Below are positions 20,121 through 30,345 of a DNA stretch of 64,000 bases, piece by piece; position 1 is the stretch's first letter; every line of letters begins with the position of its first letter. Origin of the DNA: UBA10649 sp965278945. Lineage in GTDB: Bacteria > Actinomycetota > Actinomycetes > S36-B12. The notes beneath the pieces were generated by a model. It made no database searches, was not told where the DNA came from, and saw nothing but the letters and a program-made list of their open reading frames with translations. Both the position numbers and the translations under genes were made by a program. The DNA lies in assembly GCA_965278945.1 (NCBI GenBank), contig OZ257128.1, positions 2,232,001-2,296,000 on the forward strand, in the 5' to 3' direction.

Positions 20121-20696
20121 ATGACCCCTAAGAACGTGGTCCTCATCGTGCTCGTCGGCGCCCTGTCGTTCATGGCCGTCGGCGCGGGAATCGCGTCGGT
20201 CTACTGGCTTCACTTCCGATTCCCCCCGCAGCAGGCCGCGCAGTTCGACGCGGCGATGATCGAGTTGTTCGACGAGCCGCCTGCATGGCAGACCGAGGCC
20301 GACTACAGCGGCTGCCATCCGCTGATTGCCGACTGGCTGCCGCTCGCTGGCCCGACCAGTTGCGCTCCACTGGGGCGTTACTCGTCGCAGCACTGGCTCA
20401 TCGTGTATCCGGCGGACTCGAGCGATCCGGCGATGACCGCGTCACTGTTCGACGAGGCGGCCGCGTCCCTTCCCGCGACACATGCGGGTGCGCGGCTCGA
20501 CGCCGCCACGCGCGTGCCGACCCAGGATGGCTACGGGCCGACCTTCGACTCGCAGATCACGTTCGACGACGGGACGGTTCGACGATTCACCTGCGGTTAC
20601 GCCGAACCGGCGCAGGTCGCGGCGCATCGCGTCTACTTCGAGGAGCATCCTCACGAGGCCGTGGGGATCACGTGCGAGATGGACATATCGATATGA
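20121..20696 (+). CDS. Hypothetical membrane-anchored or secreted protein
   Basis: No family is recognised. The 191-residue product has an N-terminal hydrophobic segment (about residues 6-29) with one basic residue before it, so it is a signal anchor or signal peptide. The rest is acidic and probably extracytoplasmic with four cysteines (in SGCHPL, TSCAPL, FTCGYA and ITCEMD), which could form two disulfides. ATG at 20121 was chosen. Its TGA overlaps the ATG of the cutinase-vWA gene (ATGA), so the two products are probably made together and may act together outside the cell. Confidence 0.7.
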   Translation: MTPKNVVLIVLVGALSFMAVGAGIASVYWLHFRFPPQQAAQFDAAMIELFDEPPAWQTEADYSGCHPLIADWLPLAGPTSCAPLGRYSSQHWLIVYPADSSDPAMTASLFDEAAASLPATHAGARLDAATRVPTQDGYGPTFDSQITFDDGTVRRFTCGYAEPAQVAAHRVYFEEHPHEAVGITCEMDISI

Positions 20697-22594
20697 GGCT
20701 CATCGCCACGTGCGTCGCCGCCGCACTGCTCGCCGTTCTCGCGCCATCGGCAGCGGTTCAGGCAGCAGAGGACACCTGCTCGGACGACTTCAAGATCATG
20801 ACCGTGCGCGGGAGCAACCAGGGGAATGACACCGGCCGTTACAACCCGAAGATCAAGCCGGTCGTCAACTGGAACAACCGCGAGAACCAGGGCGGTGAGG
20901 TACGAACCGCAACGTTCCACAACATCGTGCAGGCGCTCACCGCGGAGGCGAAGCTGCGCGGGAAGACCGTCGATCCCAAGGTGGATCCGGTCTACTCCGC
21001 CGACGGCTACTACTACCCCGCGGTCAATGCGGTCAGCGGAACGGCGGTCGCATACGCACCCGTGTTCGGCCTCCTGCTCGGTCCGGTCGGCGTCACGGCA
21101 GGGCTCATCATCCGGCAGTTGAATCCCGACGATGACATCGTCAGTTCCGCTGCGGCTGGCGTCGATGTACTCACGAACATGGTGAACGCGGAGTTCGCGC
21201 GATGCGGCACCGTTGACCCGAATCGCCGCGTCATCATCATCGGGCATTCCCAGGGTGCGCAGGTCGCTGGCGACACGCTCCAGGGCGGAGGCTTCGGCGA
21301 CAACGTCGACAAGGTCGCGCTGATCCTCGCGGGCGATCCTCGGATGAACGGCACGTCGTGGTCCGTCCGTGCGGGAATCATTCCGACCGGGCCGAGTGGC
21401 AACGACGGGCTGAACGTGGTCACCAGGCCCGAGTACGACTCCAGCATGCGTGGGCGCGTGATCAGCATCTGCCACGCGCTCGACTTCATCTGCCAGGGCA
21501 TCGGGGCCGGTCACGGCATGGCAGACCACGGCACCTACATCGGCCTGGCCGTCGCCACGCGAGCCCGCATCGACGCGCAGTTCGACCAGGTGACGATGGA
21601 ACTCGGGAGCATGCCGAGCGTGGCGTGGTCGCACGAGGAGTCCGTGCAGGTGGCGCGCGAGCTCATGTCACGCCTGGCACCGCGCTCGCAGCTGGACCTC
21701 ATCAACAGGCCGGTGGATCTCATGTTCGCGGTCGACCTCGAGCACCCGGCGAATGACATCGAGCAGCTCAAGTCCGATGCCCGCTACTTCATCGAAGAGC
21801 TCACAGCCAAGACCGACAGGAACCTGCGCGTCGGCATCGCCGGATACGGAGTGGACGGCAAGGCACCCACCGATTCACGGGACTCGACGTACCAGGTGAT
21901 CATCCAGCCGACGGATGACTTCGACGCCATCGCTGCGGCGCTGGAGAGCCGCGAGGCCACGACTGCGGTCCAGGAGGGGGCGCGCTCGGACATGTACGCC
22001 TCCGTTCGAGAGGCCGCGACAACCACGACCTGGCGGCCCGACGCGCACAAGGCGATCATCCTGCTCACGGACACGCCGAACTCGTCGGCCGAGAGCGTGA
22101 ACGACGCACAGGCAGCATCCGTCGTCAAGGAATTGCAGCCACTGGGCATCTCGGTCAGCGGTCGCGCGTACGGCACCGAGCCCAAGACGGTCAGCGACAT
22201 CCTGCTCTTGTCGCAGGGCACCGGGGGCATCGTTATCGGCACGGGCGGAACGGCGATGTCCGGCAGGGATCATGAGACCGGGAGTGGCATCGCCGGCGTG
22301 CTCTCGCCGGCCCCTGTCGTCAATGCGGGCGGGCCGTACCGCTTCTACCAAGGCGCCACTGGCTACGTCACCGCCGAGCATTCCTACGACAAGCTCGGCA
22401 GCATCGAGCGCTACCAGTGGGATCTGGACTCGAATGGCTCGTGGGAGTGCGACAGCACCTTCGATCCGCGGTGCAAGGTCGACACGAGCGCACTGCTGGG
22501 CCAGACCGCCACGCTGCGCATCACAAACGACCTCGGTTCCATCGCGCAGACGTCAACCTCGCTCAACATCGTCCCCGCCCCGACCACCCAGTAA
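20693..22594 (+). CDS. Secreted cutinase-like esterase fused to vWA and PKD domains
   Basis: The 633-residue protein has a Sec signal peptide ending near AVQAA (residues 21-25). Its cutinase-like alpha/beta hydrolase domain spans about 28-300, with nucleophile Ser186 in GHSQG, Asp264 in HALDFICQG and a histidine at 274 or 279; cysteines at 29 and 171 fit the cutinase disulfide. A von Willebrand A-like domain (about 340-520) follows, starting DLMFAVDLEHP with a degenerate metal site in place of DxSxS. The C-terminus is a PKD/Ig-like domain (VNAGGPYRF, QWDLDSNGSWE). It may hydrolyse an ester polymer or wall lipid while binding a surface or polymer. Start coupling with the upstream gene supports ATG 20693. 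Confidence 0.85.
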   Translation: MRLIATCVAAALLAVLAPSAAVQAAEDTCSDDFKIMTVRGSNQGNDTGRYNPKIKPVVNWNNRENQGGEVRTATFHNIVQALTAEAKLRGKTVDPKVDPVYSADGYYYPAVNAVSGTAVAYAPVFGLLLGPVGVTAGLIIRQLNPDDDIVSSAAAGVDVLTNMVNAEFARCGTVDPNRRVIIIGHSQGAQVAGDTLQGGGFGDNVDKVALILAGDPRMNGTSWSVRAGIIPTGPSGNDGLNVVTRPEYDSSMRGRVISICHALDFICQGIGAGHGMADHGTYIGLAVATRARIDAQFDQVTMELGSMPSVAWSHEESVQVARELMSRLAPRSQLDLINRPVDLMFAVDLEHPANDIEQLKSDARYFIEELTAKTDRNLRVGIAGYGVDGKAPTDSRDSTYQVIIQPTDDFDAIAAALESREATTAVQEGARSDMYASVREAATTTTWRPDAHKAIILLTDTPNSSAESVNDAQAASVVKELQPLGISVSGRAYGTEPKTVSDILLLSQGTGGIVIGTGGTAMSGRDHETGSGIAGVLSPAPVVNAGGPYRFYQGATGYVTAEHSYDKLGSIERYQWDLDSNGSWECDSTFDPRCKVDTSALLGQTATLRITNDLGSIAQTSTSLNIVPAPTTQ

Positions 22595-22612
22595 CTCCCG
22601 CCGGACATGGGT

Positions 22613-22670
22613 CGACCTTGAGGTTTGGCACCCTCTCGGCGTGAGCCGAGGGTGCCAAACCTCAAGGTCG
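22613..22670. terminator. Long hairpin between convergent genes (hairpin C)
   Basis: Arms at 22613-22640 and 22645-22670 pair along nearly their full length with a 2-base bulge and a 4-base loop. It sits between the cutinase-vWA gene and ahcY. The outer arm CGACCTTGAGGTTTGGC repeats the core of hairpin B with one extra T. Confidence 0.7.
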
Positions 22671-22704
22671 CGGTGGTTCGTGCGCGCGTGGGCGCGCGGT
22701 GGTT

Positions 22705-24162
<1,458 letters not shown>

Positions 24163-24327
24163 CAAATCTCCTTATCGGCGAAAGGGCGCGAACGGCACGA
24201 GGCTTCGATGGTTCGCCAAAGGATGAACAGGTTCTTCGAATGTCCGCGACGGGAACCAGGGCTCCGGACCATCAGCGACAGCCCAAGTGTGCCAGAAACG
24301 GAAGCTTTCGGCACCTTCCCACCCCGC

Positions 24328-24636
24328 TCAGCGGTCGGCAGGCGGTATGTCCTTCAGTCGCCCGGTGAGCTCGGCGATCGACTCGGGCGACTGCTCGGGG
24401 CGAACCCGCACGGTGCTTGCCGGGTGGTTCCCCAGCCCCGTTCCGGCCCGCCAGGCCTGCGCCGCCCTGATCGGGCGCGGAGCGAACCCTCCGCCGCAGT
24501 TCGGGCACACGTCGAGCAGCACGCCGTCGACGCAGTCGGCGCAGAACGTGCATTCGTACGTGCAGATGCGCGCGTTGGTCGTGTGCGGTGGCAGGTCGAC
24601 GTCGCACAGCTCGCAATTCGGCCGCAGCTCGAGCAT
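24328..24636 (-). CDS. DUF1272 family zinc-ribbon-like protein
   Basis: This 102-residue protein has the DUF1272 core, MLELRPNCELCDVDLPP, CTYECTFCADC and CPNCGGG, with eight cysteines suggesting two bound zinc ions. The last 40 residues are an unconserved tail. Function is unknown. It starts 5 bases after the CDF transporter stop and is the last gene of the manB-manA-CDF string. Confidence 0.88.
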   Translation of the reverse strand: MLELRPNCELCDVDLPPHTTNARICTYECTFCADCVDGVLLDVCPNCGGGFAPRPIRAAQAWRAGTGLGNHPASTVRVRPEQSPESIAELTGRLKDIPPADR

Positions 24637-24641
24637 CGTGC

Positions 24642-25583
24642 TCAGGCCTCGGGAGCGCCGTCGGGCGGCAGTGGCGTGCGATCGAGATCGGGCTCGAGGA
24701 AGATGTAACGCGCGGTCGGGACGGCCGCTCGAAGAGCGCGTTCAGCGGAGTCGATGTCGCTGGCAATCTGCGCACCCGTGTCGCTGTTGAGGATCGCGAT
24801 CTTCGCTGCGACCAGCAGTTCGTCGGGGCCGACATGCAGGGTGCGCATGTGGATGACCCGACGCACGCCCGGGGCCGACTCGAGTGCCGTGCGGATGGCG
24901 AGGACCTCCTCGGGAAGCGCGCCTTCGCCGACGAGCATCGCGGTCATCTCCATCGCGAGGAATACCGCGATGACGACGAGCAAGGTGCCGACCGAGATCG
25001 CGCCGAGAGCGTCGAACCGCCCGTCTCCGGTGATGACGGCGAGGCCGACGCCGCACATGGCGAAGATGAGTCCCACCAGGGCGCCGGCATCCTCCAGCAG
25101 GATCACGGGAAGCTCGGGCTGGCGGGAATCCCTGATGAACTTGAACATCGAGCGCTTGCCGCGAGAGCGGTTGGCCTCGCGGATCGCGGTGCGGAACGAA
25201 AACGACTCCAGCACGATCGCGATGCCGAGGACGAGCACGGCGATCCACCAGTCATCAAGCGGCTCGGGGGCCTGCCACTTATGGATGCCCTCATAGAGCG
25301 AGAACAGTCCGCCGACGAGGAACAGCACGATCGCGACGATGAATCCGTAGACGTAGCGGCGACGCCCGTAGCCGAAGGGGTGGTGCTCGTCCGCCACCTT
25401 CTTGGCCCGCTTGTTCCCGACAAGCAGCAGGACCTGGTTCCCCGAATCCGCCACCGAGTGGATCGCCTCGGCGAGCATCGAGGACGAGCCGGTGAAGAAG
25501 AACGCGACGAACTTGCTGACCGCGATGCCCAGGTTCGCCAGCAGCGCTGCCACGACCGCGCGAATGCCGCCTTCGGTACTCAT
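24642..25583 (-). CDS. Cation diffusion facilitator (CDF) family transporter
   Basis: This 313-residue membrane antiporter of the CDF family exports divalent cations such as zinc or manganese. Hydrophobic segments occur at about residues 8-30, 77-98, 111-130, 160-182 and 190-212. Metal-site residues are in AEAIHSVADSGNQ (His42, Asp46) and in the later VILLEDAGALVG, where the usual HxxxD is replaced by an acidic ED pair. The cytosolic C-terminal domain (about 215-300) is present. It overlaps manA by 4 bp (ATGA). The changed second metal motif suggests a different metal preference (inference). Confidence 0.88.
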   Translation of the reverse strand: MSTEGGIRAVVAALLANLGIAVSKFVAFFFTGSSSMLAEAIHSVADSGNQVLLLVGNKRAKKVADEHHPFGYGRRRYVYGFIVAIVLFLVGGLFSLYEGIHKWQAPEPLDDWWIAVLVLGIAIVLESFSFRTAIREANRSRGKRSMFKFIRDSRQPELPVILLEDAGALVGLIFAMCGVGLAVITGDGRFDALGAISVGTLLVVIAVFLAMEMTAMLVGEGALPEEVLAIRTALESAPGVRRVIHMRTLHVGPDELLVAAKIAILNSDTGAQIASDIDSAERALRAAVPTARYIFLEPDLDRTPLPPDGAPEA

Positions 25584-26689
25584 GATTCCCCGCTCTCTGC
25601 CGGCACGGTGCCGCGCGCCGTCACGACCGCCGCGAGCCCTGACACCGTGACGATCGCAGAAGGATCGTCTGCGGCCAAAACGGCCGCTGTTCCCGGGTGG
25701 AGGTCGATGTCGGCCAGCGCTGTCGCGACCCGCGCCGAGCCCTCGATGAGAAGGACGATGCGATACGTGCCCGTCGGCACGTCGACGGCGCCATCGCGGT
25801 GCAGGGTCGCCGCGAACGGAGCGCCCGGGGGCGCGACAGCATCCCCGACCGAGGTACGCATGACGACCGGCTCGAGGTCCGGCTCCAGGGCATCGAGCGC
25901 CTCGTCGACGAAGACCGCCTTGGGCGTCAGCCCCAGGCGCAGCACGTTGTCGGACGAGGTCATGACCTCAAGGCCGGTGCCGCGGACGTAGCTGTGCGGG
26001 ATGCCCGCGGGCACGTAGATGGCCTCGCCCTCCGCCAGCGTCACGAAGGCGAGCAGCGGCGTCACCAGCGCGCCGGCATCGGCGGGGTAGAGAGCCGCGA
26101 CGGTGGCATACGCGTGCAGCTCGCCGCCCTCGAGTCCGGCTGCGGACGCCGCGGCCGGCAGAACGGCCACGGCTGCGGTGACGTCGTTCACCTCGAGCAG
26201 CGCCACGATCGCCGCCTTCTCGTCCCCTCGGGCGAGCGCCGCGACGCCCTGCTCGCACCCGGGGACTCCCGCGAGGATCGCCATTGCCTGGTCGAGATCC
26301 CGCCAGCCGGCGAATGCCTCGAACGGGCCAAGCGCGACGAGCATCTCGGTCTTCTCGAACGGATCGGACAGGACCGCCTGACCAGCGCCGTCCTCCTGCG
26401 CCCGCCACATGCGCAAGGCGGTCTGCGTCGACGGGTGAACCTGGACCGACAGCGGCCGAGCCGCAGCGAGCAGCTTCACGAGGATGGGGATGTGCTCGAT
26501 GTCGAAGTGGTCGGCGAGCACCTGGCCCGTCGGTTCGCCGTTGTGATCGATCAGCGGTGACGGACCGCCGGGATGCACACCGAACCACAGCTCGGCCTGC
26601 GGTCCGCCCGTCGCCGTGCCGCTCCACGCCGCGAGCCCGTCGACGATTCCCCAGTCGTAGTCCTTCACCGCTCCGCGGACGACGAGCAT
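25580..26689 (-). CDS. manA: Mannose-6-phosphate isomerase
   Basis: This cupin-type zinc enzyme interconverts fructose-6-phosphate and mannose-6-phosphate, the entry to GDP-mannose. The 369-residue protein shows AELWFGVHPGGPS, the metal motif SVQVHPS near residue 80, the IYVPAGIPHSYVRG loop and the SSDNVLRLGLTPK motif. It is followed by the CDF gene with a 4-bp overlap and preceded by the Trm112-like gene. Together with manB here and manC at 39-40 kb it completes the mannose activation route. Confidence 0.96.
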   Translation of the reverse strand: MLVVRGAVKDYDWGIVDGLAAWSGTATGGPQAELWFGVHPGGPSPLIDHNGEPTGQVLADHFDIEHIPILVKLLAAARPLSVQVHPSTQTALRMWRAQEDGAGQAVLSDPFEKTEMLVALGPFEAFAGWRDLDQAMAILAGVPGCEQGVAALARGDEKAAIVALLEVNDVTAAVAVLPAAASAAGLEGGELHAYATVAALYPADAGALVTPLLAFVTLAEGEAIYVPAGIPHSYVRGTGLEVMTSSDNVLRLGLTPKAVFVDEALDALEPDLEPVVMRTSVGDAVAPPGAPFAATLHRDGAVDVPTGTYRIVLLIEGSARVATALADIDLHPGTAAVLAADDPSAIVTVSGLAAVVTARGTVPAESGES

Positions 26690-26692
26690 CGG

Positions 26693-26917
26693 TCAGCCTG
26701 CGGTGCTCGGGTCGGACGCCGCGTTCCCGTCGGTCGCCTCGTCGAGCAGCATCACGGGCACGCCATCGCGCACCTCGAATCGGCGACCACACGACGTGCA
26801 GACCAACTGGTGCGCCGTCTCGTCGACCGTCAGTGACGCGTGCGCCGGGCACGGGCAGGCGAGGAGGTCCCACAGCGCGTTGGGGATGTCGAGCGGTCCG
26901 AGTCGATCCTCACTCAT
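26693..26917 (-). CDS. Trm112/UPF0434 family protein
   Basis: This 74-residue zinc-ribbon-like protein contains LLACPCPAHASLTVDETAH and LVCTSCGRRFEVRDGVPVML, the Trm112 pattern. Members act as activators of methyltransferases in other systems; the partner here is unknown. It overlaps the manB stop by 8 bases and ends 3 bases before manA, so it belongs to the manB-manA transcript, as in other actinobacteria. Confidence 0.9.
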   Translation of the reverse strand: MSEDRLGPLDIPNALWDLLACPCPAHASLTVDETAHQLVCTSCGRRFEVRDGVPVMLLDEATDGNAASDPSTAG

Positions 26918-28319
26918 GCGAGCCTCCCGAGCGCATCATCGCGAGCACCTCGTCGCGAACGCGGACCATTCCAGCCTCGTCGTCGGCCTCGACATTCAGC
27001 CGCAGAAGCGGCTCGGTGTTGCTCGGTCGGATGTTGAACCACCACGCGTCGCCGGTGACCGTGAACCCGTCGAGGTCATCGACGCTCGTGCCAGGACGAG
27101 CCGAGAACTCCGCGACGATCGCGGCGGAGATCGCAGCCTGGTCCGCGACCTCGGTGTTGATCTCCCCGCTCGACACGTAGCGATCGAACGAGGCCAGGAG
27201 ACTCGACAAGGTCGTGCCCGGCTCCGTCTCGCCAAGCGCAGCGAGGGTGTGAAGGGCGGCGAGCATGCCGGAGTCGGCGAACCAGAAGTCGCGGAAGTAG
27301 AAGTGGCCCGAGTGCTCGCCACCGAAGACGGCATCGGTCTCGGCCATGCGGGCCTTGATGAACGAGTGACCCACGCGGGTGCGCACCGGCTCTCCCCCGT
27401 TCTCGCCGATCACCTCGGGCACGGCCTTCGACGAGATGAGGTTGTAGATCACGACCGCGCCGGGGCTCTTCGCGAGCTCGCGCGTGGCGATCAGCGCGGT
27501 GAGCGTCGACGGGTTGACGATCTCGCCGCGCTCGTCGACGACGAAGCACCGGTCCGCGTCACCGTCGAATGCCAGCCCGATGTCGGCGCCGACCTCGCTG
27601 ACGCGTGCCTGCAGGTCGCGAAGGTTCGCCGGCTCGATCGGATTGGCCTCATGGTTCGGGAACGTGCCGTCGAGCTCGAAGTACAACGGGTCGATATCGA
27701 GCGGAAGCGCAGGCAGGCCGGCTCCCGTTCCGAGCACGGCAGGAACCGTGAAGCCACCCATGCCGTTGCCCGCATCGACGACGACCTTCAGCGGGCGACT
27801 TCCGCCGATGTTGACCAGGCCGCGCAGGAACTCGGCGTAGTCGGCGAGCATGTCCTGCTCGCGGACCTCGCCGAGCGGTCGATCACTTGCAGGCACGCCG
27901 CCAGACTCGATCAGTTCGCGAATCGCGCGCAGCCCACTGTCCTGCCCGACGGGCGCAGCACCGGGCCTGCACAGCTTGATGCCGTTGTACTGCGCGGGAT
28001 TGTGACTGGCAGTGAACATCGCTCCGTACAGGCCGAGCTTGCCCGAGGCGTAGTACAGGCCATCGGTGCTCGCCAGGCCGATCAGGATGACGTCGCAGCC
28101 CTGCTCTCGGACGCCCTCGGCGAACGAGGCGACGAGCGACGGACCGGACGGACGCATGTCATGCGCGACGACTACGGCTCCGGGCCCGCCGTCGGCAGCG
28201 GCGATTCCCAGCACCTGAACGAATGCGGCGCCGACCTCATGCGCGAGGTCCTCGTCGAGCTGATCGGGATAGATGCCGCGGACGTCGTAAGCCTTGATGA
28301 TCGCGTCGAGGTTTCGCAC
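26910..28319 (-). CDS. manB: Phosphomannomutase/phosphoglucomutase
   Basis: This 469-residue phosphohexomutase converts mannose-6-phosphate to mannose-1-phosphate. The phosphoserine loop TASHNP is at about residue 103, the magnesium loop DGDADR at about 253, the sugar loop GEHSGH at about 334 and the phosphate-binding loop RPSNTEP at about 437. It sits in the conserved order DUF3499-manB-Trm112-manA. The product feeds ManC (39015-40091) for GDP-mannose used in wall glycans. Confidence 0.96.
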   Translation of the reverse strand: MRNLDAIIKAYDVRGIYPDQLDEDLAHEVGAAFVQVLGIAAADGGPGAVVVAHDMRPSGPSLVASFAEGVREQGCDVILIGLASTDGLYYASGKLGLYGAMFTASHNPAQYNGIKLCRPGAAPVGQDSGLRAIRELIESGGVPASDRPLGEVREQDMLADYAEFLRGLVNIGGSRPLKVVVDAGNGMGGFTVPAVLGTGAGLPALPLDIDPLYFELDGTFPNHEANPIEPANLRDLQARVSEVGADIGLAFDGDADRCFVVDERGEIVNPSTLTALIATRELAKSPGAVVIYNLISSKAVPEVIGENGGEPVRTRVGHSFIKARMAETDAVFGGEHSGHFYFRDFWFADSGMLAALHTLAALGETEPGTTLSSLLASFDRYVSSGEINTEVADQAAISAAIVAEFSARPGTSVDDLDGFTVTGDAWWFNIRPSNTEPLLRLNVEADDEAGMVRVRDEVLAMMRSGGSHE

Positions 28320-28345
28320 CGTGCGACCCTATCCGGTACCGATTG

Positions 28346-28744
28346 CTACTGGTCGTTCCCGTCGAATGGCTCGAAGTCCTCGACCGACTGCAGCATGCGC
28401 AGGTGTCCCTTGCGACCAGTCTCGATCGACCCGGCCGGCACCTCGGTCGGCAGTGCGGCCCCCGGCTCGTAGCGCGGCCTGGCCGCCTCGCGAACCGCAT
28501 TGGCCAACGCCTCGAGGTCATCGCTCGTCGGCTTGAGCGCATCGGGATCGGGAGTGATGCGGACGATCTCCCAGCCACGCGGCGCGGTCATGCGCTCGCT
28601 GTGCATCGCGCACAGGTCGTAGCAGTGCGGTTCGGCGTAGGTGGCGAGCGGTCCGAGCACCGCTGTCGAGTCCGCGTAGACATAGGTGAGCGTCGACACG
28701 GCCGCTCCGTTGCACGAGGGCTTCGAACAGCGGCGGCGACTCAC
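28346..28744 (-). CDS. DUF3499 family protein
   Basis: This 132-residue actinobacterial protein is of the DUF3499 family (Rv3258c type). It has a metal-binding look: CSKPSCNG near the N-terminus and CYDLCAMHSERM near residue 42 give a CxxxxC/CxxCxxH arrangement. GTG at 28744 was chosen. It precedes manB in the conserved actinobacterial order between whiB2 and manB. No function is known. Confidence 0.9.
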   Translation of the reverse strand: MSRRRCSKPSCNGAAVSTLTYVYADSTAVLGPLATYAEPHCYDLCAMHSERMTAPRGWEIVRITPDPDALKPTSDDLEALANAVREAARPRYEPGAALPTEVPAGSIETGRKGHLRMLQSVEDFEPFDGNDQ

Positions 28745-28813
28745 GGTGGCACGCTAGCGAGAAGTCAGTCCTTCAACTCGCAGGCTCGCCGCATGATCTT
28801 CGACGGCGCGCGT

Positions 28814-30343
28814 CTATCGGTTCGCGACCGCGAGGTCCTGCTGCGCCGTCGGCACCGTCACCTGCGTGCGCAGCGGACTCCACGGATAGCCCGTCACCAG
28901 GTCGCCGAACCGGGACTGCTCGCGAACGCGGTGCGCGACGAGCACGGGACCGGAGCCTTCGACGGGAGTGACGACAGCGGTGTACCAGTCGATGCCGGCC
29001 GGAGGCGCGAGCTTGATGTAGCGCATCTTGCCCGCGCCGATCTTGATGCGCCTCGCGGGCGTGGGAACCGCGGCCTCCTTGCCACCTCGGAACGGGAGCA
29101 GCACGATGTCGACCTCTGCGGCGCCTTCGGGCGCGGTGATCGACAGGCGCACGTCAGTTGCCGCGCGCACCGGCAGGCCGCTGACCGCGGACGGCGCGTT
29201 GAACGGCTGGGCACCCGCGGAGAACGCGGTCTCGTCCTGCACGTTCGTGCCGCCGAAGAACATGCGCAGGCCCGCGACGATCGGCTGGTCTGAGGTCAGT
29301 TCCAGGGTGGCCGGCTCCTTGTCGAGAACGGGTGCCATGTCGATGGTGACCACCGATCCGGCCGGCACTTCGAGCCGCGATCGCTCGGTCGGAGTGAACG
29401 TGCCGTCGGGGGTGATGAGTCGGATGTTGACGATGGCATCGTCGTCGCCCGTGGCCACGACGGACAGGACGCGAGCGCCGTCGCCGTTGACGATGCCGGG
29501 CACGTAGACCGTGGTCGCCGGGGGTGCGGCCTGCGGGATCCAGTCCGTGCCGACGGTCGCCAGGCCCACGCGCTGCTCGTCGTCGACCGATGCGCCGATC
29601 CGGCCCGTGCGGGCGAGCACCTGCACGGCGGTCGCGGTGACTCCCGGCGCGAGCACGTCGAGTCGTTCGACCAACCGGTCTTGTCCCTTGATCACCAGTC
29701 CGCGGCCGGCTGGAGCGTCGATGAGTCCGTTGGGTCCGTGGATGAGGACATCGACGACCGCTGCCGTCTCGTCGGGATTGATAAGGACGATCCGGGTCTG
29801 GCGGCCGGAGATCGCCCCGCCCCCGACGAACCAGAACTCGGACGCGGCCGGCGCGCACGCGGTGCTGGCCAGGCCGCGGCCGCTGCCACCGGGACTGCGA
29901 CCCCACTGGTCGGCGACCAGTCCGGGGGCGAGATTGCCCTCTCCGTACGCGCGGATGGCTGGCAGCCGGGTCCCGAACGCCTCGACCTGGGCCTGGCCGC
30001 CGGGCACGTTGATCTTCGACGACGCGGACTCCCTGCCGGGCAGGGTCTCGAGGCCCGCGGCGCTCGGCGGGGCGTCGGGCTCGTCGGCGACGTCCTGCCC
30101 TGGCTGCCCGGGAACGACGGCCGCGGTAACGCGAACGCCGAGGTCGGGGCCGGCGCCCGGCTCGGGGCACAGCAGCACCGAGGAGCCGATCGGCTGGATC
30201 GAGGTCGCTCCCTCGGCGACGGCGGGAACGGGGCGCTGGATGAGGGTGCAGATCAGCGTCACGGCGAGGACGACGACGGCCGCGATCGCCAGCGGGCGCG
30301 CTCCCGACAGTGCCGGGCCTGGGGTGAATCGTGGTCGGGCCAT
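28814..30343 (-). CDS. DUF5719 family envelope protein
   Basis: This 509-residue protein has one N-terminal membrane segment (about residues 17-36) and a large extracytoplasmic part rich in beta strands, with repeated VDVLIHGPNG- and VNIRLITPDG-like strands. The pattern fits DUF5719, found next to very large GT2 membrane proteins in actinobacteria. ATG at 30343 lies 2 bases after the stop of the upstream glycosyltransferase gene, so the two are coupled. A role beside the glycosyltransferase in wall-glycan assembly is an inference from that constant pairing. Confidence 0.82.
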   Translation of the reverse strand: MARPRFTPGPALSGARPLAIAAVVVLAVTLICTLIQRPVPAVAEGATSIQPIGSSVLLCPEPGAGPDLGVRVTAAVVPGQPGQDVADEPDAPPSAAGLETLPGRESASSKINVPGGQAQVEAFGTRLPAIRAYGEGNLAPGLVADQWGRSPGGSGRGLASTACAPAASEFWFVGGGAISGRQTRIVLINPDETAAVVDVLIHGPNGLIDAPAGRGLVIKGQDRLVERLDVLAPGVTATAVQVLARTGRIGASVDDEQRVGLATVGTDWIPQAAPPATTVYVPGIVNGDGARVLSVVATGDDDAIVNIRLITPDGTFTPTERSRLEVPAGSVVTIDMAPVLDKEPATLELTSDQPIVAGLRMFFGGTNVQDETAFSAGAQPFNAPSAVSGLPVRAATDVRLSITAPEGAAEVDIVLLPFRGGKEAAVPTPARRIKIGAGKMRYIKLAPPAGIDWYTAVVTPVEGSGPVLVAHRVREQSRFGDLVTGYPWSPLRTQVTVPTAQQDLAVANR

Positions 30344-30345
30344 GG

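Noticed and set aside
24163..24327. Possible SAH or SAM riboswitch upstream of ahcY
   Set aside because: I looked for the conserved cores and pairing of known SAH/SAM riboswitches in the minus-strand leader and found none; only an ordinary ribosome-binding site is clear. A covariance-model search would decide.
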